A stretch of DNA of 7,304 nucleotides, taken from the NCBI GenBank assembly GCA_016764835.1, contig JAESRD010000365.1, positions 1-7,304 of the forward strand, given 5' to 3'. Below the pieces are notes generated by a model. It ran no database searches, was not told the DNA's origin, and worked only from the letters and a program-made list of their open reading frames with translations. The first letter of the stretch is position 1. Every line of letters starts with the position of its first letter. The translations under genes were made by a program, and so were the position numbers. This document shows, one piece after another, positions 1-6,158 of this stretch. Source of the stretch: Paracoccaceae bacterium. GTDB lineage: Bacteria; Pseudomonadota; Alphaproteobacteria; Rhodobacterales; Rhodobacteraceae.

Positions 1-984
1 GATACCGAAGTTCTTAAAGTGCGAATGCGCCGGGGGGGTAAGCCGCTTGGCGAGGTCGAGGAAGGCTTCGCCGCCTCGCTCACTCAAGGAGATACGTTTC
101 TCATCGGCGGCAAAGTTGTGCGCTTTGAGGGGCTGCGCGAGATGAGCGTCGAGGTCAGCCGCGCGCCCGGCCGCAAGCCGAAAATCGCCGTGTTCATGGG
201 CACCAAATTTTCAAACTCAACCCAACTGTGCGCGCGGATAATGCGGATGTTTCAGCAGCCAGATTGGTCCAATCTGCCTGCACATACGGCCGAGTGGCTG
301 GGCACGCAGCAGGCTGTATCGCAGCTGCCGCAGCCCGGTAGGCTGTTGATTGAGAGCTTCGAGCATGACAGCCGCGAACATGTCTGCATCTACGGTTTCG
401 CCGGACGAAACGCCTTACAAACATTGGGCCTTTTGCTAACCCAACGCATGGAAACCCTGGGCTTGCAGCCGCTCGGCTTTGTCGCCACAGACTATGCGCT
501 GATGATCTGGAGCGTGAAGCCGCTGCGCGACCCCGCGCCGCTATTTACCGGCGAAAATCTGCGCGCAGATTTTGAGCAATGGCTGGCCGGTAATGCGGTG
601 ATGAAGCGCACATTTCGCGCCAGCGCCACCATTGCCGGGCTAATTGAGCGCAACCTGCCACAGCTGCGCAAAACTGGCCGCCAAGCGACGTTCTCGTCAG
701 ACATTCTCTACGACACCCTCGCCCGGTTTGACCCCGACCATCTGATGATGCGGATCACTTACGAGGAGGCCATGCGCGGGCTGGTCGATTTTGGCCGGAT
801 TGAGGAGATGCTGGCGCGGGTTGGCGGCAAAATTGACCTCATCCGCTTGGCCAAAATTTCACCCTTGGCCGTGCCGCTGCTGCTTGAGCACGGCCGGGTG
901 CCGATAGAGGGCGAAGGCCGGGCCAAGCTGGCTACCGCTGCCGCAGCCGATCTGCTGACCGCCGCCGGGCTGACCGATATCTAG
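1..984 (+). CDS. Ligase-associated DEXH-box (Lhr-type) DNA helicase, C-terminal part
   Basis: This is the C-terminal 327 residues of a superfamily 2 helicase of the bacterial Lhr type found beside an ATP-dependent DNA ligase. It would unwind or remodel DNA during repair in the cytoplasm. The frame is open from base 1, so the start and both RecA-like motor domains lie outside the window; family members are roughly 800 residues long. What is visible matches the region after the motor: a beta-rich segment near residues 10-75 (GDTFLIGGKVVRFEGLREM, then KIAVFMGTKF) and the DEAD/H-associated region that follows, with the family-typical stretches YGFAGRNALQTLGLLLTQRM, GNAVMKRTFRASATIAGLIE, GRQATFSSDILYDTL and EAMRGLVDFGRIEEML. 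It ends in TAG, 39 bp before the ATG of pdeM on the same strand, so the two are probably co-transcribed. No internal frameshift is seen. Family assignment is by recognised sequence; the exact substrate is inferred. Confidence 0.93.
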   Translation, partial: DTEVLKVRMRRGGKPLGEVEEGFAASLTQGDTFLIGGKVVRFEGLREMSVEVSRAPGRKPKIAVFMGTKFSNSTQLCARIMRMFQQPDWSNLPAHTAEWLGTQQAVSQLPQPGRLLIESFEHDSREHVCIYGFAGRNALQTLGLLLTQRMETLGLQPLGFVATDYALMIWSVKPLRDPAPLFTGENLRADFEQWLAGNAVMKRTFRASATIAGLIERNLPQLRKTGRQATFSSDILYDTLARFDPDHLMMRITYEEAMRGLVDFGRIEEMLARVGGKIDLIRLAKISPLAVPLLLEHGRVPIEGEGRAKLATAAAADLLTAAGLTDI

Positions 985-1023
985 CCCTTGCAGCGCCGCG
1001 ATATTGGCGGCATCACCGCAGCC

Positions 1024-1719
1024 ATGAATTCTATCACCTTCACTCTGGCGGGCGAAAAGCTGAGCGCTTTAGGCTCGGGCGCGCTATATCTGCCAGCGGC
1101 GAATACGCTGTGCATTTCTGACATGCATCTTGGCCGGGCTGACCATGTGGCGCGCGACGCAGGCCCCCTGCTGCCGCCGTTTGAGAACCAGGCCGTGCTT
1201 GAACAGCTGGACCAAGACCTGCGCCAAACCGGGGCGCAGCGCGTGGTCGCCTTGGGCGACTCTTTTGATGATGTTACCGCCGCACAGGCGCTCGACCAGA
1301 GCAGCCAAACCCTGTTGGCAGAGCTGCAAACCGGGCGCGAATGGATATGGGTTGAGGGCAACCACGACCCCGGCCCTACCGGCTTTAGCGGCCAGCATAT
1401 CCCGGAGTGGCATTGGCGCGGGCTGACCCTGCGCCATATCGCCCAACCCGGTGCACGCGCCGAGATTTCGGGGCATTACCACCCTAAACATAGCGTAACG
1501 GGGAGGGGCCGAAAGCGGCCTTGTTTTGCCTTTGATCGCAACCGACTGATTATGCCGGCTTACGGCACTTATACTGGCGGGCTTGCAGTAGCATCACCGG
1601 CCATCGCCACATTATTGGCCAGCCCGGTTTTTGCTATTTTAACCGGCAAGGTGCCGCTCTTAGTGCCAATATCCGCCACAATACCCGGCGCCAAACTCTC
1701 AAATTTCTCAAGATTGTGA
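1024..1719 (+). CDS. pdeM: PdeM, ligase-associated calcineurin-like phosphoesterase/nuclease
   Basis: A 231-residue protein of the calcineurin-like metallophosphoesterase fold, the type called ligase-associated DNA damage response endonuclease PdeM. All metal-binding motifs are present in order: SDMHLG (Asp33, His35), GDSFDD (Asp79), EGNHD (Asn113, His114) and SGHYHPK (His151, His153). The conserved late segment MPAYGTYTGGL follows, so the enzyme should be an active two-metal phosphodiesterase. Substrates are not firmly known for the family; a role in strand processing with the neighbouring helicase is inferred from the conserved clustering. I chose the ATG at 1024 because family similarity begins there (MNSITFTLAGEKL). 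A TTG at 988 is also in frame but adds 12 residues of no recognisable character and has no ribosome binding site. Upstream of 1024 there is only a weak GGCGG. About the last 17 residues go beyond the usual family end, and the frame overlaps the opposing LytTR gene by 151 bp. Confidence 0.93.
   Translation: MNSITFTLAGEKLSALGSGALYLPAANTLCISDMHLGRADHVARDAGPLLPPFENQAVLEQLDQDLRQTGAQRVVALGDSFDDVTAAQALDQSSQTLLAELQTGREWIWVEGNHDPGPTGFSGQHIPEWHWRGLTLRHIAQPGARAEISGHYHPKHSVTGRGRKRPCFAFDRNRLIMPAYGTYTGGLAVASPAIATLLASPVFAILTGKVPLLVPISATIPGAKLSNFSRL
1507..1527 (+). terminator. Terminator-like hairpin inside pdeM
   Basis: GGCCG (1507-1511) and CGGCC (1516-1520) form a perfect 5-bp GC stem with a 4-base AAAG loop. 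Two G-U pairs can extend it outward, and TTGTTTT follows on the plus strand. This is the shape of a small intrinsic terminator, but it sits inside conserved pdeM coding sequence, about 200 bp before the stop codon. It may be fortuitous. On the minus strand the same stem has no U-tract. Confidence 0.25.
1569..1719. other. Convergent 3' overlap of pdeM and the LytTR gene
   Basis: The plus-strand pdeM frame ends at 1719 (TGA) and the minus-strand LytTR frame ends at 1569 (TAA), so 151 bp code on both strands. The pdeM side covers its last roughly 50 residues, including the family-like ILTGKVPLLVP segment. The LytTR side covers the very end of the DNA-binding domain and a tail of roughly 40 residues that I do not recognise from the family. 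The overlap is seen directly; whether both tails are functional is not known. Confidence 0.85.
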
Positions 1720-2516
1720 CGGTAGGTCCGGCTGACCGGCAGTTCAATGCCATCAACCAACAGCACAAAACTTCGGCCTTTCTTGCGGCCAACATGAACG
1801 ATTGAGGCGCAGGTCACCCAGTGAGAGCGGTGAATGCAAATCCCCTCGACCTCGCCCATTTCAGCAATCGCATCTTTGAACCGCATCAACAGCCGCTCAA
1901 CATTGCCGTCATCAAAATGCACCAAAACATAGTGGTCGTTGACCGATAGACGTAACACGCGCGCCGACCCCGGGTCGCTAATCCGGGCATAGAGCCGGGG
2001 TAGATCAGGGGTTTCAGCGGTGATTTGTAGCGGGTCTGCTGGTCTGTCCTTTGACCCCAAAGCCAGTTTGAGCGTTATGCGCATACTGGCAACAGCGGCG
2101 GTCACCACAAGTACTTTTGCAAAAAGCGAGCCCAAATTTGGCGCGCGCAAAGGAAAAGCGGGGTCAACGATCAAGCCGAAAATATAGACCATTGGCGTTA
2201 GGATTATAGTCAGCACGACAACAGAAAGTGCTTCCGCCGCCAAGCCGCCAAGATGGTCAAACAATTGTTTTTTAAGCGCCAGCGTTGCGATTTTGGCCAA
2301 CACAGAGCCTGCGAGCACCCCAGACCAATAGAGCAGTCTCATAAAGACTGGCAACGCATCATAAGTACCAAAGGGGCCAGAAACAGTCAGCAGAATGGCA
2401 AAGGCGGAGCCGCCAATCAAATAGGCTTTATGCTTCAAGAACCACGAAATAGCAAAAGGAGTAGGCGTGGCAGAACACTGCGAATTTCTTTGTAACGCCA
2501 CAATAATACCTCTCAT
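1569..2516 (-). CDS. Membrane-anchored LytTR-family transcriptional regulator
   Basis: A 315-residue protein with a hydrophobic N-terminal half and a C-terminal LytTR DNA-binding domain. Likely membrane segments lie near residues 31-49, 57-80, 95-118 and 131-150. The LytTR domain spans about 185-272, with the family pattern LSVNDHYVLVHFDDG, the central IHRSHWVTCASI (HRSHWV matches the hallmark HRSyiV) and VSRTYRHNL at its end. No response-regulator receiver domain is present, so it is not a classical two-component regulator; the four-helix membrane part probably senses a signal or partner in the membrane (inference). The target is unknown. It is transcribed away from folD with a 156-bp gap and converges on pdeM. 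The start is uncertain. The ATG at 2516 has no visible ribosome binding site, while an in-frame GTG at 2501 is preceded by AGAGG at 7-base spacing; the shorter form loses five residues. The roughly 43 residues after the domain form a tail overlapping pdeM. Confidence 0.9.
   Translation of the reverse strand: MRGIIVALQRNSQCSATPTPFAISWFLKHKAYLIGGSAFAILLTVSGPFGTYDALPVFMRLLYWSGVLAGSVLAKIATLALKKQLFDHLGGLAAEALSVVVLTIILTPMVYIFGLIVDPAFPLRAPNLGSLFAKVLVVTAAVASMRITLKLALGSKDRPADPLQITAETPDLPRLYARISDPGSARVLRLSVNDHYVLVHFDDGNVERLLMRFKDAIAEMGEVEGICIHRSHWVTCASIVHVGRKKGRSFVLLVDGIELPVSRTYRHNLEKFESLAPGIVADIGTKSGTLPVKIAKTGLANNVAMAGDATASPPV
2502..2513 (-). promoter_or_regulatory. Possible ribosome binding site for a GTG start of the LytTR gene
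   Basis: On the minus strand AGAGG lies at 2513-2509, followed by seven bases and then GTG at 2501-2499, in frame with the LytTR protein. This is near-ideal Shine-Dalgarno geometry. The bases before the upstream ATG at 2516 (GTAGTTCCTTC) contain no purine-rich site. Translation may therefore start at 2501, or at both codons. Confidence 0.45.
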
Positions 2517-2523
2517 GAAGGAA

Positions 2524-2548
2524 CTACGTAACTTTCATATGTTAGTAG
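2524..2548. promoter_or_regulatory. Imperfect inverted repeat just upstream of the LytTR gene
   Basis: CTACGTAAC (2524-2532) and GTTAGTAG (2541-2548) are inverted copies that differ by one deleted base, with eight bases between them including the palindrome CATATG. The element lies 8-32 bp before the ATG at 2516. It could be a binding site for a dimeric regulator, possibly the LytTR protein itself, but LytTR proteins usually bind spaced direct repeats. It could also be a 5'-UTR stem or chance in an AT-rich stretch. Confidence 0.3.
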
Positions 2549-2672
2549 CTGCGTCATGATTTACCAACCAAAACTCCACCACGCCCAACTATGAACGCAA
2601 TAAGCTACCTTTGTGGCGGCTTAAATGGTGGAATACCAGCATTGGCAATTAAAAACTTCGCAATATCCGAGT

Positions 2673-3548
2673 TTAAATGTCGGGTAGCCTATTTATGCGG
2701 CGGCAAGCTGTCAGTGTGTTTTTGAGCAAACAGGCAATTGTCATTGGCCCAACACCGCCCGGCACTGGCGTTATTGCCCCAGCGACTTTTGCCGCGCTGG
2801 CATAATCAACATCGCCAACAAGCCTGCTGCCGGTCTCATAAACTTCGCGGTTGATGCCAACATCTATCACCGTGGCGCCGGGTTTGAGCCATGCGCCTTT
2901 GATCATTTCGGGCCGCCCAACGGCAGCCACCACAATATCTGCCCGGCCCACAAGCGCTGGCAAATCTTTGGTGCGCGAATGGGCGATAGTGACGGTGCAG
3001 CTCTCACCGAGCAGCAGCTGCGCCATAGGTTTGCCGACAATATTTGAGCGGCCAATGATCACCGCATCTTTACCGCTGAGGTCACCCAATTGGTCACGCA
3101 GCAGCAACAGACAGCCAAGCGGCGTGCAAGGCACCATAGACTTTTGCCCCGTCGCCAGCAGCCCAACATTTGAGATATGAAAGCCGTCAACATCCTTGGA
3201 GGGCTCAATTGAGTTTATCACCAGATCAGCGTTGAGATGGTCGGGCAGCGGCAGTTGCACCAATATGCCGTGCACGGCTGGGTCGGCATTAAGCGCGGCA
3301 ATCAACGCCAAAAGCACCGCCTCGCTGGTTTCTTCGTCCAAGCGGTGTTCAAAAGAGGCCATGCCAGCCTCTTCTGTTTGCCGGTGTTTGGTGCGGACAT
3401 AGATCTCACTCGCCGGGTCAGAGCCAACCAGAACAACGGCCAAACCCGGCGTGATCCCATGCTCAGATTTTAGGGCTGCGACCTCAACCGCCAGCCCCGC
3501 GCGCAAATTTGCGGCAAAGGCTTTTCCATCAATTATCGCCGCTGTCAT
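2673..3548 (-). CDS. folD: FolD, bifunctional methylene-THF dehydrogenase / methenyl-THF cyclohydrolase
   Basis: A 291-residue cytoplasmic enzyme that oxidises 5,10-methylene-THF to 5,10-methenyl-THF with NADP+ and then hydrolyses it to 10-formyl-THF; both steps are reversible. The full family length is present. Catalytic residues are intact: Tyr50 and Lys54 in [10 protein letters not shown], and Asp121 in KDVDGFH, numbered as in the E. coli enzyme. VQLPLP, PCTPLGC, the dinucleotide-binding [10 protein letters not shown] (about 166-175) and the closing [10 protein letters not shown] (about 261-270) follow in the normal order. The ATG at 3548 is chosen because GGAGAG lies just before it; a TTG at 3560 is in frame but includes that site, so it is unlikely. 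The gene follows fhs by 41 bp on the same strand with no strong terminator between, so an fhs-folD operon is likely. No clear terminator is seen after the TAA. Confidence 0.98.
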   Translation of the reverse strand: MTAAIIDGKAFAANLRAGLAVEVAALKSEHGITPGLAVVLVGSDPASEIYVRTKHRQTEEAGMASFEHRLDEETSEAVLLALIAALNADPAVHGILVQLPLPDHLNADLVINSIEPSKDVDGFHISNVGLLATGQKSMVPCTPLGCLLLLRDQLGDLSGKDAVIIGRSNIVGKPMAQLLLGESCTVTIAHSRTKDLPALVGRADIVVAAVGRPEMIKGAWLKPGATVIDVGINREVYETGSRLVGDVDYASAAKVAGAITPVPGGVGPMTIACLLKNTLTACRRINRLPDI

Positions 3549-3558
3549 TGCTCTCTCC
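3549..3558 (-). promoter_or_regulatory. folD: Ribosome binding site deciding the folD start
   Basis: On the minus strand GGAGAG begins at 3558, followed by AGCA and then ATG at 3548. This fits a Shine-Dalgarno site and favours 3548 over the upstream in-frame TTG at 3560. Confidence 0.7.
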
Positions 3559-3589
3559 AACTTGTCGTATTCGTGGCACGGTCAGGGGC

Positions 3590-5266
3590 TTAGAACAGCC
3601 CTTCAACCAGACCTTCGGCGTTCAGGCCAATTGTCTCGGCTGACGGTTTGCGCGGCAGGCCCGGCATGGTCATAATCTGTCCGCAGATGGCGACAATAAA
3701 GCCCGCTCCGGCCGCCAGCCGCACTTCGCGCACCGGCACTGAATGGCCAGTTGGCGCGCCGCGCAGGGTCGGATCGGTCGAGAAGGAATACTGCGTCTTC
3801 GCCATGCAGATCGGCAGGTGGCCGTAGCCCTGTTCTTCCCATGTGCGCAGCTGATCGCGCACCGATTTGTCGGCCAATACCGCATCAGCGTGGTAAATCC
3901 GCTTGGCAATGGTCTCCATCTTTTCAAACAACGGCATCTCATCTGGGTAGATCGGGGCGAAATGCGCCACGCCGCTTTCGGCCAGCTCAACAACCTTGCG
4001 GGCCAAACCTTCGGCGCCTTCAGAGCCCTTTGCCCAATGCATGCACAAAATCGCCTCAGCGCCTTGGGTTTTGACAAATGCTTTGATCACTTCAACCTCG
4101 GCGTCGGTATCCGTAACAAAGTGGTTTATCGCCACAACGACAGGTACGCCGAAACTTTTGAGGTTGCCAATATGGCGGCCAAGATTGGCACAGCCCTTTT
4201 GCACGGCCTCGGTATTCTCCGGGTCGAGGTCAGCTTTGGCAACGCCGCCATTCATCTTCATCGCCCGGATTGTGGCCACAAGAACAACAGCATCGGGGGC
4301 AATCCCGGCTTTGCGACATTTGATGTTCATGAACTTTTCAGCGCCGAGGTCAGCGCCAAAGCCCGCCTCTGTCACCACATAATCTGCTATTTTGAGCGCG
4401 GTGGTCGTGGCAATAACCGAGTTACAGCCATGCGCGATATTAGCAAATGGGCCGCCATGCACAAAGGCCGGGTTGTTCTCTAGCGTTTGCACAAGATTAG
4501 GCTGCATTGCATCTTTAAGCAGCACGGTCATGGCACCGTCAGCTTTGATATCGCGGCAATAGACCGGGCTTTTGTCGCGCCGGTAGGCCACGATCATCGA
4601 GCCGAGCCGCTCTTGCAAGTCTTTGAGATCATTGGCGAGGCACAAGATGGCCATGACCTCAGAAGCCACCGTAATGTCAAAGCCCGCCTCGCGCGGGAAG
4701 CCGTTGGCCACGCCGCCAAGGCTGGCGGTAATCTGGCGCAAGGCACGGTCATTCATGTCAACCACACGCCGCCAAACGATGCGGCGAATGTCGATCTCCA
4801 GCTCGTTACCCCAATAGATATGGTTGTCGATCATCGCCGCCAGCAGGCTATGCGCGCTGGTGATCGCATGAAAGTCGCCGGTAAAATGCAAGTTCATGTC
4901 TTCCATCGGAATGACCTGCGCATAGCCACCGCCGGCGGCCCCGCCCTTCATGCCAAAGTTTGGCCCAAGCGAGGCTTCGCGAATACAGATCGCGGCCTTC
5001 TTGCCAATACGGTTCAAGCCGTCGCCAAGGCCCACAGTGGTCGTGGTTTTGCCTTCGCCAGCCGGGGTCGGGTTGATCGCGGTGACCAAGATCAGCTTGC
5101 CGTTTGGCTGGTTTTTAACAGAGTTGATGAAACGCTGGCTGACCTTGGCCTTATCATGGCCGTAGGGCAGCAAATCTTTGCTCTCAATGCCCAGCTTGGC
5201 ACTGATTTCCTGAATGGGCTGCTTGGTCGCCTCGCGCGCTATCTCGATATCCGTTTTGAAAGCCAT
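3590..5266 (-). CDS. fhs: Fhs, formate-tetrahydrofolate ligase (10-formyl-THF synthetase)
   Basis: A 558-residue cytoplasmic ligase, the normal family length, that makes 10-formyl-THF from formate, THF and ATP. The nucleotide-binding loop [13 protein letters not shown] is near residues 65-77. It is followed by the conserved [20 protein letters not shown] (about 96-115), [26 protein letters not shown] (about 272-283), and the C-terminal [12 protein letters not shown] and [19 protein letters not shown] segments. No key motif is missing. The ATG at 5266 opens the family-typical [10 protein letters not shown] and has AGGGA about nine bases upstream. An in-frame non-ATG codon at 5320 would add 18 unrelated residues and run up against the TGTATACA site. 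Together with folD downstream it can feed formate into the one-carbon pool, or run in reverse to release formate with ATP gain. The gene probably has its own promoter in the 227-bp gap on its 5' side, which carries two palindromes. Confidence 0.98.
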   Translation of the reverse strand: MAFKTDIEIAREATKQPIQEISAKLGIESKDLLPYGHDKAKVSQRFINSVKNQPNGKLILVTAINPTPAGEGKTTTTVGLGDGLNRIGKKAAICIREASLGPNFGMKGGAAGGGYAQVIPMEDMNLHFTGDFHAITSAHSLLAAMIDNHIYWGNELEIDIRRIVWRRVVDMNDRALRQITASLGGVANGFPREAGFDITVASEVMAILCLANDLKDLQERLGSMIVAYRRDKSPVYCRDIKADGAMTVLLKDAMQPNLVQTLENNPAFVHGGPFANIAHGCNSVIATTTALKIADYVVTEAGFGADLGAEKFMNIKCRKAGIAPDAVVLVATIRAMKMNGGVAKADLDPENTEAVQKGCANLGRHIGNLKSFGVPVVVAINHFVTDTDAEVEVIKAFVKTQGAEAILCMHWAKGSEGAEGLARKVVELAESGVAHFAPIYPDEMPLFEKMETIAKRIYHADAVLADKSVRDQLRTWEEQGYGHLPICMAKTQYSFSTDPTLRGAPTGHSVPVREVRLAAGAGFIVAICGQIMTMPGLPRKPSAETIGLNAEGLVEGLF

Positions 5267-5320
5267 GTCCCCGTCCCTTTGCTTGCCTTGTATCGGCGAA
5301 ACTCGCCATCTATTCGCCAA

Positions 5321-5329
5321 ATGTATACA
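5321..5329. promoter_or_regulatory. Palindromic operator candidate, proximal to fhs
   Basis: ATGTATACA, with the perfect 8-bp palindrome TGTATACA at 5322-5329, lies 55 bp upstream of the fhs ATG. A second copy lies further upstream with its centre 52 bp away. TGTATACA resembles sites recognised by some FadR-subfamily (FCD) GntR regulators; this is a resemblance only. Confidence 0.5.
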
Positions 5330-5372
5330 CAGACGCGAAATCTACACCATATTCAGTGAGATAACTGCATAA

Positions 5373-5382
5373 ATGTATACAT
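5373..5382. promoter_or_regulatory. Palindromic operator candidate, distal to fhs
   Basis: ATGTATACAT is a perfect 10-bp palindrome sharing the TGTATACA core with the copy at 5322-5329. The 52-bp centre-to-centre distance is close to five helical turns, so dimers at both sites would face the same side of the DNA, as in looping or cooperative repression. The region is more AT-rich than its surroundings, as expected for a promoter. No convincing -35/-10 pair could be fixed. Confidence 0.5.
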
Positions 5383-5493
5383 ACTACAATAGCGCTTTTA
5401 CGCTTCGTACAGAATTACAATTCCGACGTATTTGGCATCAGAACCGCCCAAACACTGCAAAACTGTTTCGCTTAGGAAACTTTATCGCCAATA

Positions 5494-6084
5494 CTAGTCG
5501 CCCGGTGCCCAGCTGCGTTGATCGGGAATATGCAGGCGCAATTTGTCGCCCAGAAGTAAGGTACCCGGACGCTCGACCCAGCCGGTCACGCCGCGCAGCC
5601 CTTTGGCGATGCTTTTAAAATCTTTGCCATGGCCCGGTTTTGCGGCCTCAATGCTCAGCGCAGGAAATAGGCAGGGCCGGTTTTGCACATCAATCGTCAG
5701 CGTGGTGCCATTTTCTGATTGTAGCCGCGCACCGGGCGGCAAATGGCTAAAGTCTGGAATGCCGCTGAGCACAATGGAGGCGCCGAGCCAAGCAGGGTCG
5801 AGCGTATCCAGCCCGCTCTGCGCAGCGATGGCGGCACTTTCTTCGGCGCAAATCAGGCTGAGCTGGCGTGTATTTCGGATCTCGGTATCGCGCGGATATT
5901 GCGCCAGAACCCTGCTACAGGAGGGCCGGGTCAGCCCGGCATGGATCTCGCCCTGCTCTAGCCCGGCAAAGCCCAGCTTCATCTCGTTCATCGGCAGCGT
6001 TGTGATTGTCCGCGTATCACGATCAGGCACCCGGCCCAGCCATGTGATCGTACCATAATAGTCGGTAGGCTTAAGAGCTGGCAT
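5494..6084 (-). CDS. MOSC-domain protein
   Basis: A 196-residue soluble protein that is essentially one MOSC domain, the fold shared by the C-terminus of molybdenum cofactor sulfurase and by YiiM/mARC-type proteins. MOSC proteins carry or transfer sulfur or handle the molybdenum cofactor; the function of this short stand-alone form is not established. Visible family features are HAGLTRPSCSRV (Cys56) near residues 48-59, NTRQLSL near 71, PAWLGASIVLSGIPDFSHLP near 97-116 and NRPC (Cys138) near 135-138, where the conserved MOSC cysteine is expected. There is no signal peptide or membrane segment. The ATG at 6084 gives the typical N-terminus (MPALKPTDYYGTITWLG) but has only a weak CAGG upstream. 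It follows ftsH on the same strand by 74 bp, a pairing I associate with Rhodobacterales, although a terminator hairpin lies between them. Confidence 0.92.
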   Translation of the reverse strand: MPALKPTDYYGTITWLGRVPDRDTRTITTLPMNEMKLGFAGLEQGEIHAGLTRPSCSRVLAQYPRDTEIRNTRQLSLICAEESAAIAAQSGLDTLDPAWLGASIVLSGIPDFSHLPPGARLQSENGTTLTIDVQNRPCLFPALSIEAAKPGHGKDFKSIAKGLRGVTGWVERPGTLLLGDKLRLHIPDQRSWAPGD

Positions 6085-6108
6085 AGCGCGGCCTGTTTGC
6101 TGTGAATG

Positions 6109-6137
6109 AAAAAATGGGGCGCCACATTGGGCGCCAC
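6109..6137 (-). terminator. Intrinsic terminator after ftsH
   Basis: Reading the minus strand, two GGCGCC copies (6135-6130 and 6123-6118) pair as a 6-bp all-GC stem with a 6-base loop CAATGT, followed by CCA and six T's (6114-6109). It lies about 20 bp beyond the ftsH stop codon and 24 bp before the MOSC start. Because GGCGCC is itself a palindrome, the element also reads as a direct repeat (GTGGCGCCC twice, 12 bp apart). Confidence 0.7.
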
Positions 6138-6158
6138 ATCAAATATTTATCGGTTGGT

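Noticed and set aside
981..1491. Minus-strand open frames opposite pdeM
   Set aside because: pdeM is conserved with all catalytic motifs here; the antisense frames are arginine-, serine- and alanine-rich with no family features.
2549..2672. Search for a gene, terminator or promoter between folD and the LytTR gene
   Set aside because: No reading frame of note and no stable hairpin with a U-tract. The best promoter-like pair on the minus strand (TTGGTT, 18 bases, TACTAA) matches the consensus too poorly to report.
3586..3601. GGGC/GCCC hairpin at the fhs stop codon
   Set aside because: Only four pairs with an 8-base loop and no U-tract; it does not break the fhs-folD operon.
3743..5359. Two long plus-strand open frames (3743-4483 and 4487-5359) opposite fhs
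   Set aside because: They are antisense to a strongly conserved complete fhs gene, have no recognisable domain and look like the usual by-product of codon bias in GC-rich coding DNA.
5465..5480. GTTTC/GAAAC hairpin after the MOSC stop codon
   Set aside because: The stem has only five AT-rich pairs, followed by AGTTTTG; too weak to call a terminator from sequence alone.
5373..5618. An 81-codon plus-strand frame starting at the distal TGTATACA site
   Set aside because: It overlaps the 3' end of the MOSC gene in antisense, lacks a ribosome binding site and has no recognisable sequence.
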